DNA from: Xanthobacteraceae bacterium
Lineage (GTDB): Bacteria > Pseudomonadota > Alphaproteobacteria > Rhizobiales > Xanthobacteraceae
NCBI GenBank assembly: GCA_030041005.1
Contig: JASHOR010000102.1
Span: forward strand, 22,623-86,622
DNA length: 64,000 nucleotides
Reading direction: 5' to 3'
Part shown: positions 54,776-62,422 of the stretch, piece after piece
How positions within the stretch are numbered: position 1 is the first letter of the stretch
Layout: each line of letters starts with the position of its first letter
Program-made: the position numbers and the translations under genes
The notes under the pieces: generated by a model
What the model was told of the DNA's origin: nothing
Seen by the model: only the letters and a program-made list of their open reading frames with translations
The model's database searches: none

Positions 54776-56032
54776 TCACCGACCGGCGCGTCGGTAATAC
54801 GCGAACCGGTTGGCGGCCGATGATGTTCGGGCCCGCAACGCATGCAGCCGCCGCCGGCTGGCCAGCGTGAGCTTTCCCAAGCGCGGCCGCATAGATTGGA
54901 GCGTGAGGTTCGGTCCGATGCGGTTCACCCGCATTTCATTGCCACGCCAGACGAAGCCGCTGCCGCACAGCGCCTTGAAATAGACGAGCGGCAGAAGCAG
55001 ATCGCGCGTCAGGCTATAGAGCGGCGAAAGCCCGGAAACCGGCCATCCTGCGCTGGCCGCGAGCAGCATCTCGCCGCCGTACCAGAATGTCGCAAAGACC
55101 CCGGCGCTCGTCATCGCCGGCAACCCGGCATTTCGGGCAACGATAGCCAGCCCGACCAGCGGCAGGACGCCGCCCGAGAAAACTTCCGGCAGGAAGTACA
55201 GCACGAAACTGGCCCGCCGCAGACGCGCCCAACGCACTTGTCGGCTCCAGACCTCCGCGGCGCTGCGGCGGCCGAGCGGCTGGGCGAACGGGCGGGCAAC
55301 AAGGCGCACTTGCAGTCCGGCGCCGCGGACCACCTTTGTCGCGGCGGCATCTTCGGCGACTTCGCGGGCCAAGGCCGCGATGCCGCCGGCGCGTTCCAAG
55401 TCGGCCCGCCGCCACAGCATCGTCTTGCCCTGCGCAAAGCCAAACCCGAACGCATCGGCGACGTATTGCCAGCGGGCCTGGTAGGTATTGAGAAATGCAC
55501 ACTCGATCCCGGCCCAAAATCCTTCCGGGCAACATCCAACCGGGGGCGAAGCAACGAGGCCGGTATCAGACCGCCAGCAGGCGAACAATTGCTGGATGTA
55601 ATCCGGCGGCATCAGCACGTTGCTGTCGGCGATAACGACCCAGCCGTGCGCCGCCGCGCGCCAGCCCTTTGCCACGTTATTCAGCTTCGGATTGCTGTTC
55701 AGGTAATCTTCGCCGATCAGCAATTTGGCTTCGACAGCCGAGTGTTTGGCGATCAGCGCTTCGACGAGGGGCACGACCGGATCGTCCGCGGAAGCGACGC
55801 AGAACAGTATCTCGTAATTTGGATACTCGAGCGTGAAACTGGATCGCAGTGTATCGAGGCCGTAACTGTCTATTCCGCATAGCGGGCGCACCAGGCTGAC
55901 GGGCGGGTGACTCTCGGATGATGTGATCGGTCGGCGCCCACGGCGAAAACGCCAGATGACGACTGCGATGCTCGTGACATGAATCGCTGTGAGCAAGATG
56001 CAGAGAGTCGCGAGAGCGAGTAGCGGCGCGGT
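54776..56032 (-). CDS. GT21-family lipid glycosyltransferase (ceramide-glucosyltransferase-like)
   Basis: 418 residues from M-T-A-P-L-L at 56032. One N-terminal membrane helix, a GT-A domain, then two or three C-terminal helices. GT21 motifs are visible: V-S-L-V-R-P-L-C-G, V-I-A-D-S-N-V-L-M (catalytic Asp region) and the (Q/R)-x-x-R-W motif as R-Q-V-R-W. Bacterial members include Pgt of Agrobacterium and Mesorhizobium, which glycosylates diacylglycerol, and HpnI, which acts on hopanoids. With no hopanoid genes here, a diacylglycerol glycosyltransferase is the better guess. It is divergent from the PlcP-like gene across a candidate Pho box. Confidence 0.85.
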   Translation of the reverse strand, partial: TAPLLALATLCILLTAIHVTSIAVVIWRFRRGRRPITSSESHPPVSLVRPLCGIDSYGLDTLRSSFTLEYPNYEILFCVASADDPVVPLVEALIAKHSAVEAKLLIGEDYLNSNPKLNNVAKGWRAAAHGWVVIADSNVLMPPDYIQQLFACWRSDTGLVASPPVGCCPEGFWAGIECAFLNTYQARWQYVADAFGFGFAQGKTMLWRRADLERAGGIAALAREVAEDAAATKVVRGAGLQVRLVARPFAQPLGRRSAAEVWSRQVRWARLRRASFVLYFLPEVFSGGVLPLVGLAIVARNAGLPAMTSAGVFATFWYGGEMLLAASAGWPVSGLSPLYSLTRDLLLPLVYFKALCGSGFVWRGNEMRVNRIGPNLTLQSMRPRLGKLTLASRRRLHALRARTSSAANRFAYYRRAGR

Positions 56033-56129
56033 CATCGCCGCGGCATCTAGCTCATTGCCATGACAAGGCCGTGACTCCGCCGAAGTGCGGCCAGTGACGC
56101 GGCTTACCAAACAATCGCGTTAACCAACA

Positions 56130-56147
56130 GTGTCATCATGCTGCAAT
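56130..56147. promoter_or_regulatory. Candidate Pho box between GT21 and PlcP-like genes
   Basis: GTGTCAT, CATG, CTGCAAT: two half-sites of the CTGTCAT type with exactly 11-bp spacing, matching 6/7 and 5/7 positions. It lies 51 bases before the PlcP-like start and about 100 bases before the divergent GT21 start, so one PhoB site could serve both genes. Recognised by eye; not scored against a matrix. Confidence 0.55.
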
Positions 56148-56197
56148 CGAATACAATTATCCAGGCTCGCGATTCGTCAAAAACACGGGCATGATTC

Positions 56198-57019
56198 GTG
56201 GCATTCGACCAGGGCACGATCGGTTTTCGCTCACTCTTCATCTCCGATGTCCACCTCGGTGCGCGCGGCTGTCAGGCCGATCGTCTGCTCGACTTCCTGC
56301 GCTATCACGAGGCCGAGACCATTTATCTGGTTGGGGATATCGTCGACGGCTGGCAGCTTCGCAGCGGCTGGCACTGGCCGCAAAATCACAACGACGTCGT
56401 GCAGAAGCTCCTCCGCAAGGCGCGCAAAGGCAGCCGCATCATCTATCTCCCCGGCAACCACGACGAGTTTCTGCGCGACTATTATGGAACGCATTTCGGC
56501 GGCATCGAAGTGGTGGAGACGACGATTCATCAGGCCGCCGACGGCCGCCGCTATCTCGTCGTTCACGGCGATGTCTTTGATCTCGTGGTCAAGCACGCGC
56601 GCTGGCTCGCGCTGCTCGGCGACACGGCCTACGATTTCGCCATCTTTGTCAACCGCTACTTCAATGCGGTGCGCCGACGCCTGGGCTTTTCCTATTGGTC
56701 GCTGTCGCAATGGGCCAAGCATAAGGTCAAGAACGCCGTCAATTACATCGGCGCCTTCGAGCAGACGCTTGCCGCCGAAGCGCAGCGCCGCCAGGTCGAC
56801 GGCGTGATCTGCGGCCATATCCATCATGCCGTGATCCACGATCGCTTCGGCATCCGTTACATCAATTGCGGCGATTGGGTCGAGAGCTGCACCGCAGTCG
56901 CCGAGCACGAGGATGGGCGCCTTGAGATCATCACCTGGACCGGCGAAGGCGATCTCGCCAAGCTGCCCGATCCGGATGAATCGCCGCGGCTCGACGAGAA
57001 GACCGGCATGGCCGCTTGA
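56198..57019 (+). CDS. PlcP/LpxH-type metallophosphoesterase
   Basis: 273 residues, GTG start. All calcineurin-type metal motifs are present: S-D-V-H-L-G near residue 16, G-D-I-V-D-G, G-N-H-D-E, H-G-D and G-H-I-H-H. Annotation pipelines usually call this UDP-2,3-diacylglucosamine diphosphatase (LpxH). Alphaproteobacteria generally use LpxI instead, and rhizobial and marine homologues (PlcP) are phosphate-starvation phospholipases C that convert phosphatidylcholine and phosphatidylethanolamine to diacylglycerol. The Pho box upstream and the lipid glycosyltransferase partners favour PlcP. Confidence 0.85.
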   Translation: MAFDQGTIGFRSLFISDVHLGARGCQADRLLDFLRYHEAETIYLVGDIVDGWQLRSGWHWPQNHNDVVQKLLRKARKGSRIIYLPGNHDEFLRDYYGTHFGGIEVVETTIHQAADGRRYLVVHGDVFDLVVKHARWLALLGDTAYDFAIFVNRYFNAVRRRLGFSYWSLSQWAKHKVKNAVNYIGAFEQTLAAEAQRRQVDGVICGHIHHAVIHDRFGIRYINCGDWVESCTAVAEHEDGRLEIITWTGEGDLAKLPDPDESPRLDEKTGMAA

Positions 57020-57057
57020 ATTCCGCGCGAAACAGCGGGCAGCGTTGACCCATGGCA

Positions 57058-57330
57058 TCAGCCGTACCTGATTTTCAGGGCCAGGATGGCCGCCGTTATC
57101 GCCAATGTTGCGGCGCTTGAGCCGATGAGGGGAGCGTCGGCAATTGCCAGGCCATAGACGAGCCAGAGCGTTACGCCAGCGACGCAAAGCAGCGTGCCCG
57201 GAAGCGATATGGCCCGCGTCTCCCGATCGCGCACAATTTTCAGGGCCTGCGGAACCCAGCACAGCGTGGTGAGAACGGCCGCGACTGTGCCAATGGCATC
57301 GACCAGCGCCGCCGGCAACGGTTCAAGCAT
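57058..57330 (-). CDS. SemiSWEET/PQ-loop small transporter
   Basis: 90 residues forming three membrane helices. The PQ-loop motif is in T-L-C-W-V-P-Q-A-L-K-I, and G-V-T-L-W-L-V-Y-G continues the fold. SemiSWEETs dimerise to make a small sugar uniporter. It is convergent with the PlcP-like gene and has no obvious link to phosphate metabolism. Confidence 0.88.
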   Translation of the reverse strand: MLEPLPAALVDAIGTVAAVLTTLCWVPQALKIVRDRETRAISLPGTLLCVAGVTLWLVYGLAIADAPLIGSSAATLAITAAILALKIRYG

Positions 57331-57448
57331 TTGGCCTCACGTCACCCGAATCAAAAACGATGCGATTCGACTTTGTCCCGCTCTTTCTTGTGGCGCTCAT
57401 GACACAAAAAGCGCGGCAGACATGTGCATTGCGCGAATAGTCCTGGCA

Positions 57449-57466
57449 TCGTCATCAGACGGTCAT
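57449..57466 (+). promoter_or_regulatory. Candidate Pho box upstream of phoU
   Basis: TCGTCAT, CAGA, CGGTCAT: half-sites of the CTGTCAT type at 11-bp spacing (5/7 and 6/7 matches). It lies 63 bases before the phoU start, a good place for a PhoB activator site overlapping -35. Confidence 0.55.
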
Positions 57467-57529
57467 CAATAAAGCCTAGAATCATCAAAGCCTTGCAGCA
57501 GATACCGGAAGCCGGAAAGCGGGCCAATC

Positions 57530-58264
57530 ATGATCGTTTCCGATCACACGACGAGGGTGTTCGACGGGGACTTGATCAACCTCGCGCAGAAAGTGGCGGA
57601 GATGGGGGGCTGCGCCCAGAAGCAGATCATCGATGCCATGGACGCGCTAACCCGGCGCGACACTGTTCTCGCCCAACACGTTATTGCCGCGGACGGAACG
57701 GTCGACAGGTTCCAGCGGCAAATCGAGCAAAAAGCCGTCGAAACGATTGCGTTGCGTCAGCCGATGGCATTCGACTTGCGTTCGCTCGTCGCTATTCTGC
57801 GGATGGCGAACGACCTCGAGCGAATCGGGGATCTGGCTAAAAACATCGCCAAGCGCGCTATCGCCATAGAAGGCGAGCAGCCGGCGCGAACCATGGTGCG
57901 CGGCTTGCGCCGCATGGCGACGCTCGCAGTCGCACAGTTGACTGCGGTACTCGACAGCTTTGTCACCCAAAACGCGCTGAAGGCGCTGAAGGTCTGGCGG
58001 GACGACAAGGAAATCGACGCGCTCTATGTGTCGCTGTTTCGCGAGCTGCTCACCTACACGATGGAGGATCCGGGCTCGATCTCGATTGGCATTCATCTAT
58101 TGTTTTGCGCCAAGAATTTTGAGCGAATTGGCGACCACGCGACCAATATCGCCGAGGCCGTCCACTATATGGTGGAAGGTCACATCATTGCCGGCGAGCG
58201 ACCGAAGAGCGAGGCGTTCAGCGAGGCGGGGGCGGCACACGGCAGCGTTCTCGCCTCTGCATAG
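57530..58264 (+). CDS. phoU: PhoU phosphate-signalling regulator
   Basis: 244 residues, all helical, with two PhoU repeats. Metal-binding motifs are visible as R-M-A-N-D-L-E-R-I-G-D-L-A-K-N-I in repeat 1 and C-A-K-N-F-E-R-I-G-D-H-A-T-N-I in repeat 2. PhoU normally links the PstSCAB transporter to the PhoR/PhoB system and limits phosphate uptake. Here it is alone, without pstB or phoB next to it, and preceded by a Pho-box-like sequence. The start follows a plausible GGAAAG-type ribosome binding site. Confidence 0.95.
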   Translation: MIVSDHTTRVFDGDLINLAQKVAEMGGCAQKQIIDAMDALTRRDTVLAQHVIAADGTVDRFQRQIEQKAVETIALRQPMAFDLRSLVAILRMANDLERIGDLAKNIAKRAIAIEGEQPARTMVRGLRRMATLAVAQLTAVLDSFVTQNALKALKVWRDDKEIDALYVSLFRELLTYTMEDPGSISIGIHLLFCAKNFERIGDHATNIAEAVHYMVEGHIIAGERPKSEAFSEAGAAHGSVLASA

Positions 58265-58294
58265 ATCTGGATGCCATTATAAATTTTGGCACCA

Positions 58295-59158
58295 TCATCG
58301 AATCCGCATCAGCGGCTGCCCAACGCGAATCATCGCTTCGTTTCGGACGGTGTCGCAGAGCGCGAATCTGCCCGGCGCAAGGACGATGATCGTCGAACCG
58401 TGCTCAAACCAGCCCAATTCGTCACCCTTGCGGAATTGCGCATTGCAGGCGGCGGCCCCTTCGCCCTCGCGCCCCAATCGTTGCAGGTCGATGAAATTCA
58501 GACGAATGCCGGAAACAAGAATGGCGCCGACCGGAACTAGACTGATCGCGTGACCGGTTGCCGCAAGCCTTGCCTGCAGCACCGCACGCTCGTTCTTGCA
58601 ATAAAGCTTGTCGACTCGCCGCAGCGCCGCCTGATTGACGTTCCAGGAGTCTCCCGGAATATATTTGACGAACTCGACGCAGCAATCGTGCGGCGCATGA
58701 AACCGGTGGTACATTGCCGAAGTGAGCCGCAGCGTCACATAGCAACCGTCGCGGTGGGATGCGACGAGGTGCTGATCGCGGAGGAGTTCGGCCAGCGAAT
58801 AGGTGCCGCCCTTGATCTGATAAAGTTCGGTCCCGCAAATCCGCCCATGCGCGCCGATGATGCCATCACATGGACTGACCAGCACGTCCGGCGCCGGATC
58901 GATGGGACGCGCCCCCGGCTTCAATCGGCGCGTGAAGCAATCATGCATGCTGCGGAATTCGCTGCTGCTCGCCTCGCTCAGATCGAGACCGGAGAAGAAA
59001 CTCCATAAGCCGATGGAGACGTCGCGCACCATCGGCTGTTCGATGCGGCTGAACGAGCGCAGAAGCCGACCCGCCAACTTGCGGGGCATGCGATTGGTGA
59101 GAAAGAAGTTGAGATCGTCCTGCTGCAAGATCCGCAGGAGTCGGTTTTTCATTGTCAT
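58295..59158 (-). CDS. psd: Phosphatidylserine decarboxylase, type I-like
   Basis: 287 residues. Motifs of the pyruvoyl-dependent enzyme: S-P-C-D-G (catalytic Asp), Y-H-R-F-H-A-P-H (catalytic His), and the self-cleavage site H-G-S-T in W-F-E-H-G-S-T, a variant of the common L-G-S-T. The length and motifs fit the type I family, while many alphaproteobacteria have the shorter type II enzyme, so this could be a second copy with a specialised role. It makes phosphatidylethanolamine, the substrate of PmtA. It is divergent from an aminotransferase gene with only 35 bases between starts. Confidence 0.88.
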   Translation of the reverse strand: MTMKNRLLRILQQDDLNFFLTNRMPRKLAGRLLRSFSRIEQPMVRDVSIGLWSFFSGLDLSEASSSEFRSMHDCFTRRLKPGARPIDPAPDVLVSPCDGIIGAHGRICGTELYQIKGGTYSLAELLRDQHLVASHRDGCYVTLRLTSAMYHRFHAPHDCCVEFVKYIPGDSWNVNQAALRRVDKLYCKNERAVLQARLAATGHAISLVPVGAILVSGIRLNFIDLQRLGREGEGAAACNAQFRKGDELGWFEHGSTIIVLAPGRFALCDTVRNEAMIRVGQPLMRIR

Positions 59159-59193
59159 GCCAACGTAAACTCGCGGCGCTATAGGCTGATTCG

Positions 59194-60867
59194 ATGAATT
59201 GGCATGGCCTGACCCTGGCCTCTTGCGGCGTCAGCGCAGCCGCACTGGCGTCGCTCGTGATGGTAAAACCGCGGTTGCGGCTTGGCGGCGGCGCGCATCG
59301 GTCGCCCGGCAGGCATGCCGGCCTGGAACGATGCCTCGCCTCGCTGGTGCGCTTCTACGACTTCGATGAAAGCCGCTTCTTTGGCGCGGACGGTGCGCCG
59401 CCTGATGTCGCTGCGCGCCGCCGCGCCGGGTTCATGCGGCTCGCAAACCTTTATCAGGCACGGTTTGCCAAGACCGCCGCGCTCACCACCGAGGCGGCGG
59501 GCAGCATATCCGACCTGCAATTCACTGCGGCCTATCGCGTGCCGTTTCAGTTCAGCCGCTTCGTTCGCCGCCATCTGCCCGCCGGAGGGTTCCTGCAATC
59601 GTCCTCGGGCGTCACCGTGGAGGATTTGGACGGCAACCGCTTCTACGATTTGACCGGCTCCTACGGCGTCAATGTTCTCGGTTACGATTTCTACAAAGGG
59701 GCGATCGCGCGCGCAGTCGAGCGCGTGCAGGCGCTCGGCCCGGTGCTCGGGGCCTACCATCCCATCGTTGCCGACAACGTGCAGCGGCTGAAGCGGATTT
59801 CCGGGCTCGACGAGGTGTCGTTCCACATGTCCGGAACTGAGGCGGTGATGCAGGCCGTGTGGCTGGCGCGCTACCATACCCGCCGTCGCCGCATCGTGCG
59901 TTTTTCCGGCGCCTATCACGGCTGGTGGGGCGACGTGCAGCCCGGGATCGGCAATCCGGTGCCGGCGCGCGATACGTTGACGTTGCCGGAGCTTTCCGAG
60001 GCGACGCTGCGCATTCTGGCAAGGCGACGGGACATCGCTTGTGTTCTGGTGAACCCGCTTCAGGCCTTGCATCCCAACGCCAACGCACCGAGCGATTCGA
60101 CGCTGCTCGACGGCGCGCGCGGCGCGCATTTCGACAGGCAGACCTATTCCGACTGGCTGCGGCGGCTGCGCGCGATATGCAGCGAACGCAACATCGCGCT
60201 CATCTTCGACGAGGTGTTTGTCGGGTTCCGGCTCGCGCTCGGCGGCGCCCAGGGCTATTTCGGCGTCCGTGCCGATCTCGTCACCTATGGCAAGACCGTC
60301 GCCGGCGGCTTGCCAATCGGCGTCGTCTGCGGGCGCAGCGACCTGATGAAGCGCTTCCGCGATGATCGACCGATCGACATCTGCTTTGCCCGCGGCACCT
60401 TCAACTCGCACCCATACGTGATGGCGGCAATGAACGAGTTCCTGCGCCACATCGATACGCCGCAGGGGCGCGAGATCTATCAGGAGCTCGACCGGGTCTG
60501 GGACGAGCGGGCAGGGCGGCTCAACGCGCGGCTCGAGGAAGAGGGCCTGCCGGTGCGGCTCGCCAACATGACTTCGATCTGGACCGTCTGCTACCCGCAA
60601 CCGGGCCGCTACAATTGGATGCTGCAATATTATCTGCGCGCCGAGGGTTTGGCCCTGAGCTGGATTGGCACCGGCAGGCTCATCTTCAGCCTCAACTATA
60701 CCGATGCGGATTTCGCGGCGGTGGCCGAACGAATCGTCGCCGCGGCAAAGAGCATGAACGAGGACGGCTGGTGGTGGCGCCACCCGGCAACGACCAACGG
60801 CTCGATCAAGGGCGCGATCTTCAAGGAGATGGTCGCCCATCGCCTGCTTTCCGGTCGCTGGAAGTGA
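59194..60867 (+). CDS. Membrane-anchored class III aminotransferase (GSAM-like)
   Basis: 557 residues, longer than glutamate-1-semialdehyde aminomutase (about 430). An N-terminal hydrophobic segment (L-T-L-A-S-C-G-V-S-A-A-A-L-A-S-L-V-M) is followed by about 100 extra residues. The PLP fold starts around residue 125 and has the Schiff-base Lys367 in V-T-Y-G-K-T-V-A-G-G and the PLP Asp in L-I-F-D-E-V-F-V-G-F. True hemL is unlikely because alphaproteobacteria make aminolevulinate by ALA synthase. Its partners are lipid genes, so it may transaminate a lipid-linked or long-chain substrate. Specific reaction unknown. Confidence 0.8.
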   Translation: MNWHGLTLASCGVSAAALASLVMVKPRLRLGGGAHRSPGRHAGLERCLASLVRFYDFDESRFFGADGAPPDVAARRRAGFMRLANLYQARFAKTAALTTEAAGSISDLQFTAAYRVPFQFSRFVRRHLPAGGFLQSSSGVTVEDLDGNRFYDLTGSYGVNVLGYDFYKGAIARAVERVQALGPVLGAYHPIVADNVQRLKRISGLDEVSFHMSGTEAVMQAVWLARYHTRRRRIVRFSGAYHGWWGDVQPGIGNPVPARDTLTLPELSEATLRILARRRDIACVLVNPLQALHPNANAPSDSTLLDGARGAHFDRQTYSDWLRRLRAICSERNIALIFDEVFVGFRLALGGAQGYFGVRADLVTYGKTVAGGLPIGVVCGRSDLMKRFRDDRPIDICFARGTFNSHPYVMAAMNEFLRHIDTPQGREIYQELDRVWDERAGRLNARLEEEGLPVRLANMTSIWTVCYPQPGRYNWMLQYYLRAEGLALSWIGTGRLIFSLNYTDADFAAVAERIVAAAKSMNEDGWWWRHPATTNGSIKGAIFKEMVAHRLLSGRWK

Positions 60868-60883
60868 GAATCGGCCCGGCGCC

Positions 60884-61525
60884 TCAGCTCGTCGTCAGCG
60901 CTTCCTCCGCCTCGTCTTCATCCCATTCGCTGCCGATGGCGGGATCGATCAGCTCGCCGCGAAGGAGCGCCAGCGGCGCCTTGTGATAGAGCTTGATGTC
61001 ATGGAACGGGTCGGTAAGAATCTTTGTCGCCCAGACACATCCGGTCTGCACGTCCTTGATGATGAACAATTGAAAGGTGCGGAACAGCACGCCGCCCACG
61101 CCGAGCGCGAGCCAGATCATGCCGATCTGGCGGAGAAACTCGGTTTTGCTGCTGGCGGGGGAAAACAGGCCGAAAAACGTCGGATTGAAGAAAAGCGGCA
61201 GCGGCGACAGCGCCCAAATCGTCAATAGCACAATCTTGCGCTTGAGGTTGTACCCGACCTTGATCTCCTCCTTGTATTCGTGGCTGGCTTGGTTGACGTG
61301 GTCGTAGCCCTTGGGCTCGAAGAAGAAGTGGCCGCTCTGCCGCGTCGTCATGGCCACCAGCCAAGCCGCCAGCGCGGAAATGGCCGGATCCTTGAACGCC
61401 ATCGCATAAGAAAACAAAAAGCTGAGCGCACTGACAAAATGCAGTGATTGATTGATCCTGCTGTGGTGATAATAGCGGTGATCGTCCCAACGCTGGATTC
61501 GGAGCGTCTCAAGAAAACCGGCCAT
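60884..61525 (-). CDS. Mpo1/DUF962-like membrane protein
   Basis: 213 residues from ATG 61525 (GGAGG upstream). The N-terminal Y-Y-H-H-S-R-I-N-Q-S-L-H-F-V resembles yeast Mpo1 (F-Y-H-H-N-P-K-N-x-x-x-H), and S-G-H-F-F-F-E-P-K matches its G-H-x-x-F-E motif. These His residues bind iron in Mpo1, a dioxygenase that shortens 2-hydroxy fatty acids by one carbon. Four or five hydrophobic segments are present. It is the last gene of a leftward set with PmtA-like and GT4 genes. The family assignment is by eye and moderately sure. Confidence 0.6.
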   Translation of the reverse strand: MAGFLETLRIQRWDDHRYYHHSRINQSLHFVSALSFLFSYAMAFKDPAISALAAWLVAMTTRQSGHFFFEPKGYDHVNQASHEYKEEIKVGYNLKRKIVLLTIWALSPLPLFFNPTFFGLFSPASSKTEFLRQIGMIWLALGVGGVLFRTFQLFIIKDVQTGCVWATKILTDPFHDIKLYHKAPLALLRGELIDPAIGSEWDEDEAEEALTTS

Positions 61526-61684
61526 GTGTGTGCCTCCGCACTTTCGCCCTTCGACAACGCTATGGCGATTCCATGAATCCCGCGTGACAGGTTCAATCCC
61601 GCCCAAATGCCGACTGCAGAGATGAAATAGAACGCGCGGCCTCGGGCGCGAACGGCGGGAGCGATTCGCGCGCCGCCCGACCGA

Positions 61685-62383
61685 TTACGCCACCGCGCGC
61701 GCTGTGCCGGCGCTGTCGTCCCTTTGCGCGCCGCCGTCCTTGCCAAAACGGATCAGGGAGAAATGACCGAACGGAGGCATGCTGCGCCGTTCGATCAGAG
61801 CCACCCCGCCAGTCCTCTTCGCCCATTGCGAATAGCGTTGAAACGAAAACTCGGTGCGCCAGCCGAGCTTGCGCGCTGTCGGCGCGAACCACTTCTCCAG
61901 CGCCCGCCGCATTCCAGCCTCGGCGCCCACGCGACTTACCAGGACGATTTCGCCCCCAGGCCGCAAGACGCGGACGAATTCGTCGAGCGTGGCTTCGGGA
62001 TTTGGCACGGTCGTGATGACGTACTGCGCCATGACAACGTCGAACGAGGCGTCCGGGAAATCCAGATGCTCGGCGTCCATGACGAGAAGCGCCTCGACAT
62101 TGTGGAGGCGATGCTCGACCACCCGCTGCCGAGCCTTGCGGAGCATCGGTTCGGATACGTCGACACCGACGATGCGCAGATCGGATGAATAATGCGGCAG
62201 CGATAATCCGGTCCCAACCCCGACCTCAAGGACCCGGCTGCCGACTCGCTCGGCGGCCTTGATCGCTGCATGGCGCCCCTGTTCGAAGACGGGACCGAAT
62301 ACGACGTCGTAAACCGGCGCCCAACGCGCGTAGGCCTTGGCAATGATGTCCTTGTTGAATTCGGCGCGGAAAGCATCGGGCAT
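61685..62383 (-). CDS. pmtA: PmtA-like phospholipid N-methyltransferase
   Basis: 232 residues. The SAM-binding motif V-L-E-V-G-V-G-T-G-L-S-L-P-H-Y is characteristic of Rhodobacter-type PmtA, which methylates phosphatidylethanolamine three times to phosphatidylcholine. V-G-V-D-V-S-E-P-M-L and D-F-P-D-A-S-F-D-V-V-M-A are the following motifs. The N-terminus F-N-K-D-I-I-A-K-A-Y-A-R-W-A-P-V-Y-D is also typical. It starts 39 bases after the GT4 gene, so the two are cotranscribed. Confidence 0.85.
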   Translation of the reverse strand: MPDAFRAEFNKDIIAKAYARWAPVYDVVFGPVFEQGRHAAIKAAERVGSRVLEVGVGTGLSLPHYSSDLRIVGVDVSEPMLRKARQRVVEHRLHNVEALLVMDAEHLDFPDASFDVVMAQYVITTVPNPEATLDEFVRVLRPGGEIVLVSRVGAEAGMRRALEKWFAPTARKLGWRTEFSFQRYSQWAKRTGGVALIERRSMPPFGHFSLIRFGKDGGAQRDDSAGTARAVA

Positions 62384-62422
62384 GACGTATCCCTCCCTCT
62401 GGTTTTGCTGGAGCCTGTCGTT

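Noticed and set aside
54776..56032. HpnI hopanoid glycosyltransferase
   Set aside because: The GT21 family fits, but no other hopanoid gene is near; kept only as an alternative.
56198..57019. LpxH (lipid A biosynthesis) as the function of the metallophosphoesterase
   Set aside because: Alphaproteobacteria mostly use LpxI, and the Pho box and lipid-remodelling neighbours fit PlcP better; not fully excluded.
59179..60840. 553-residue frame antisense to the aminotransferase
   Set aside because: Shadow of the real gene, with no motifs and a His/Arg/Gly-biased composition.
59194..60867. hemL (glutamate-1-semialdehyde aminomutase)
   Set aside because: Too long, membrane-anchored, and alphaproteobacteria normally make aminolevulinate by ALA synthase.
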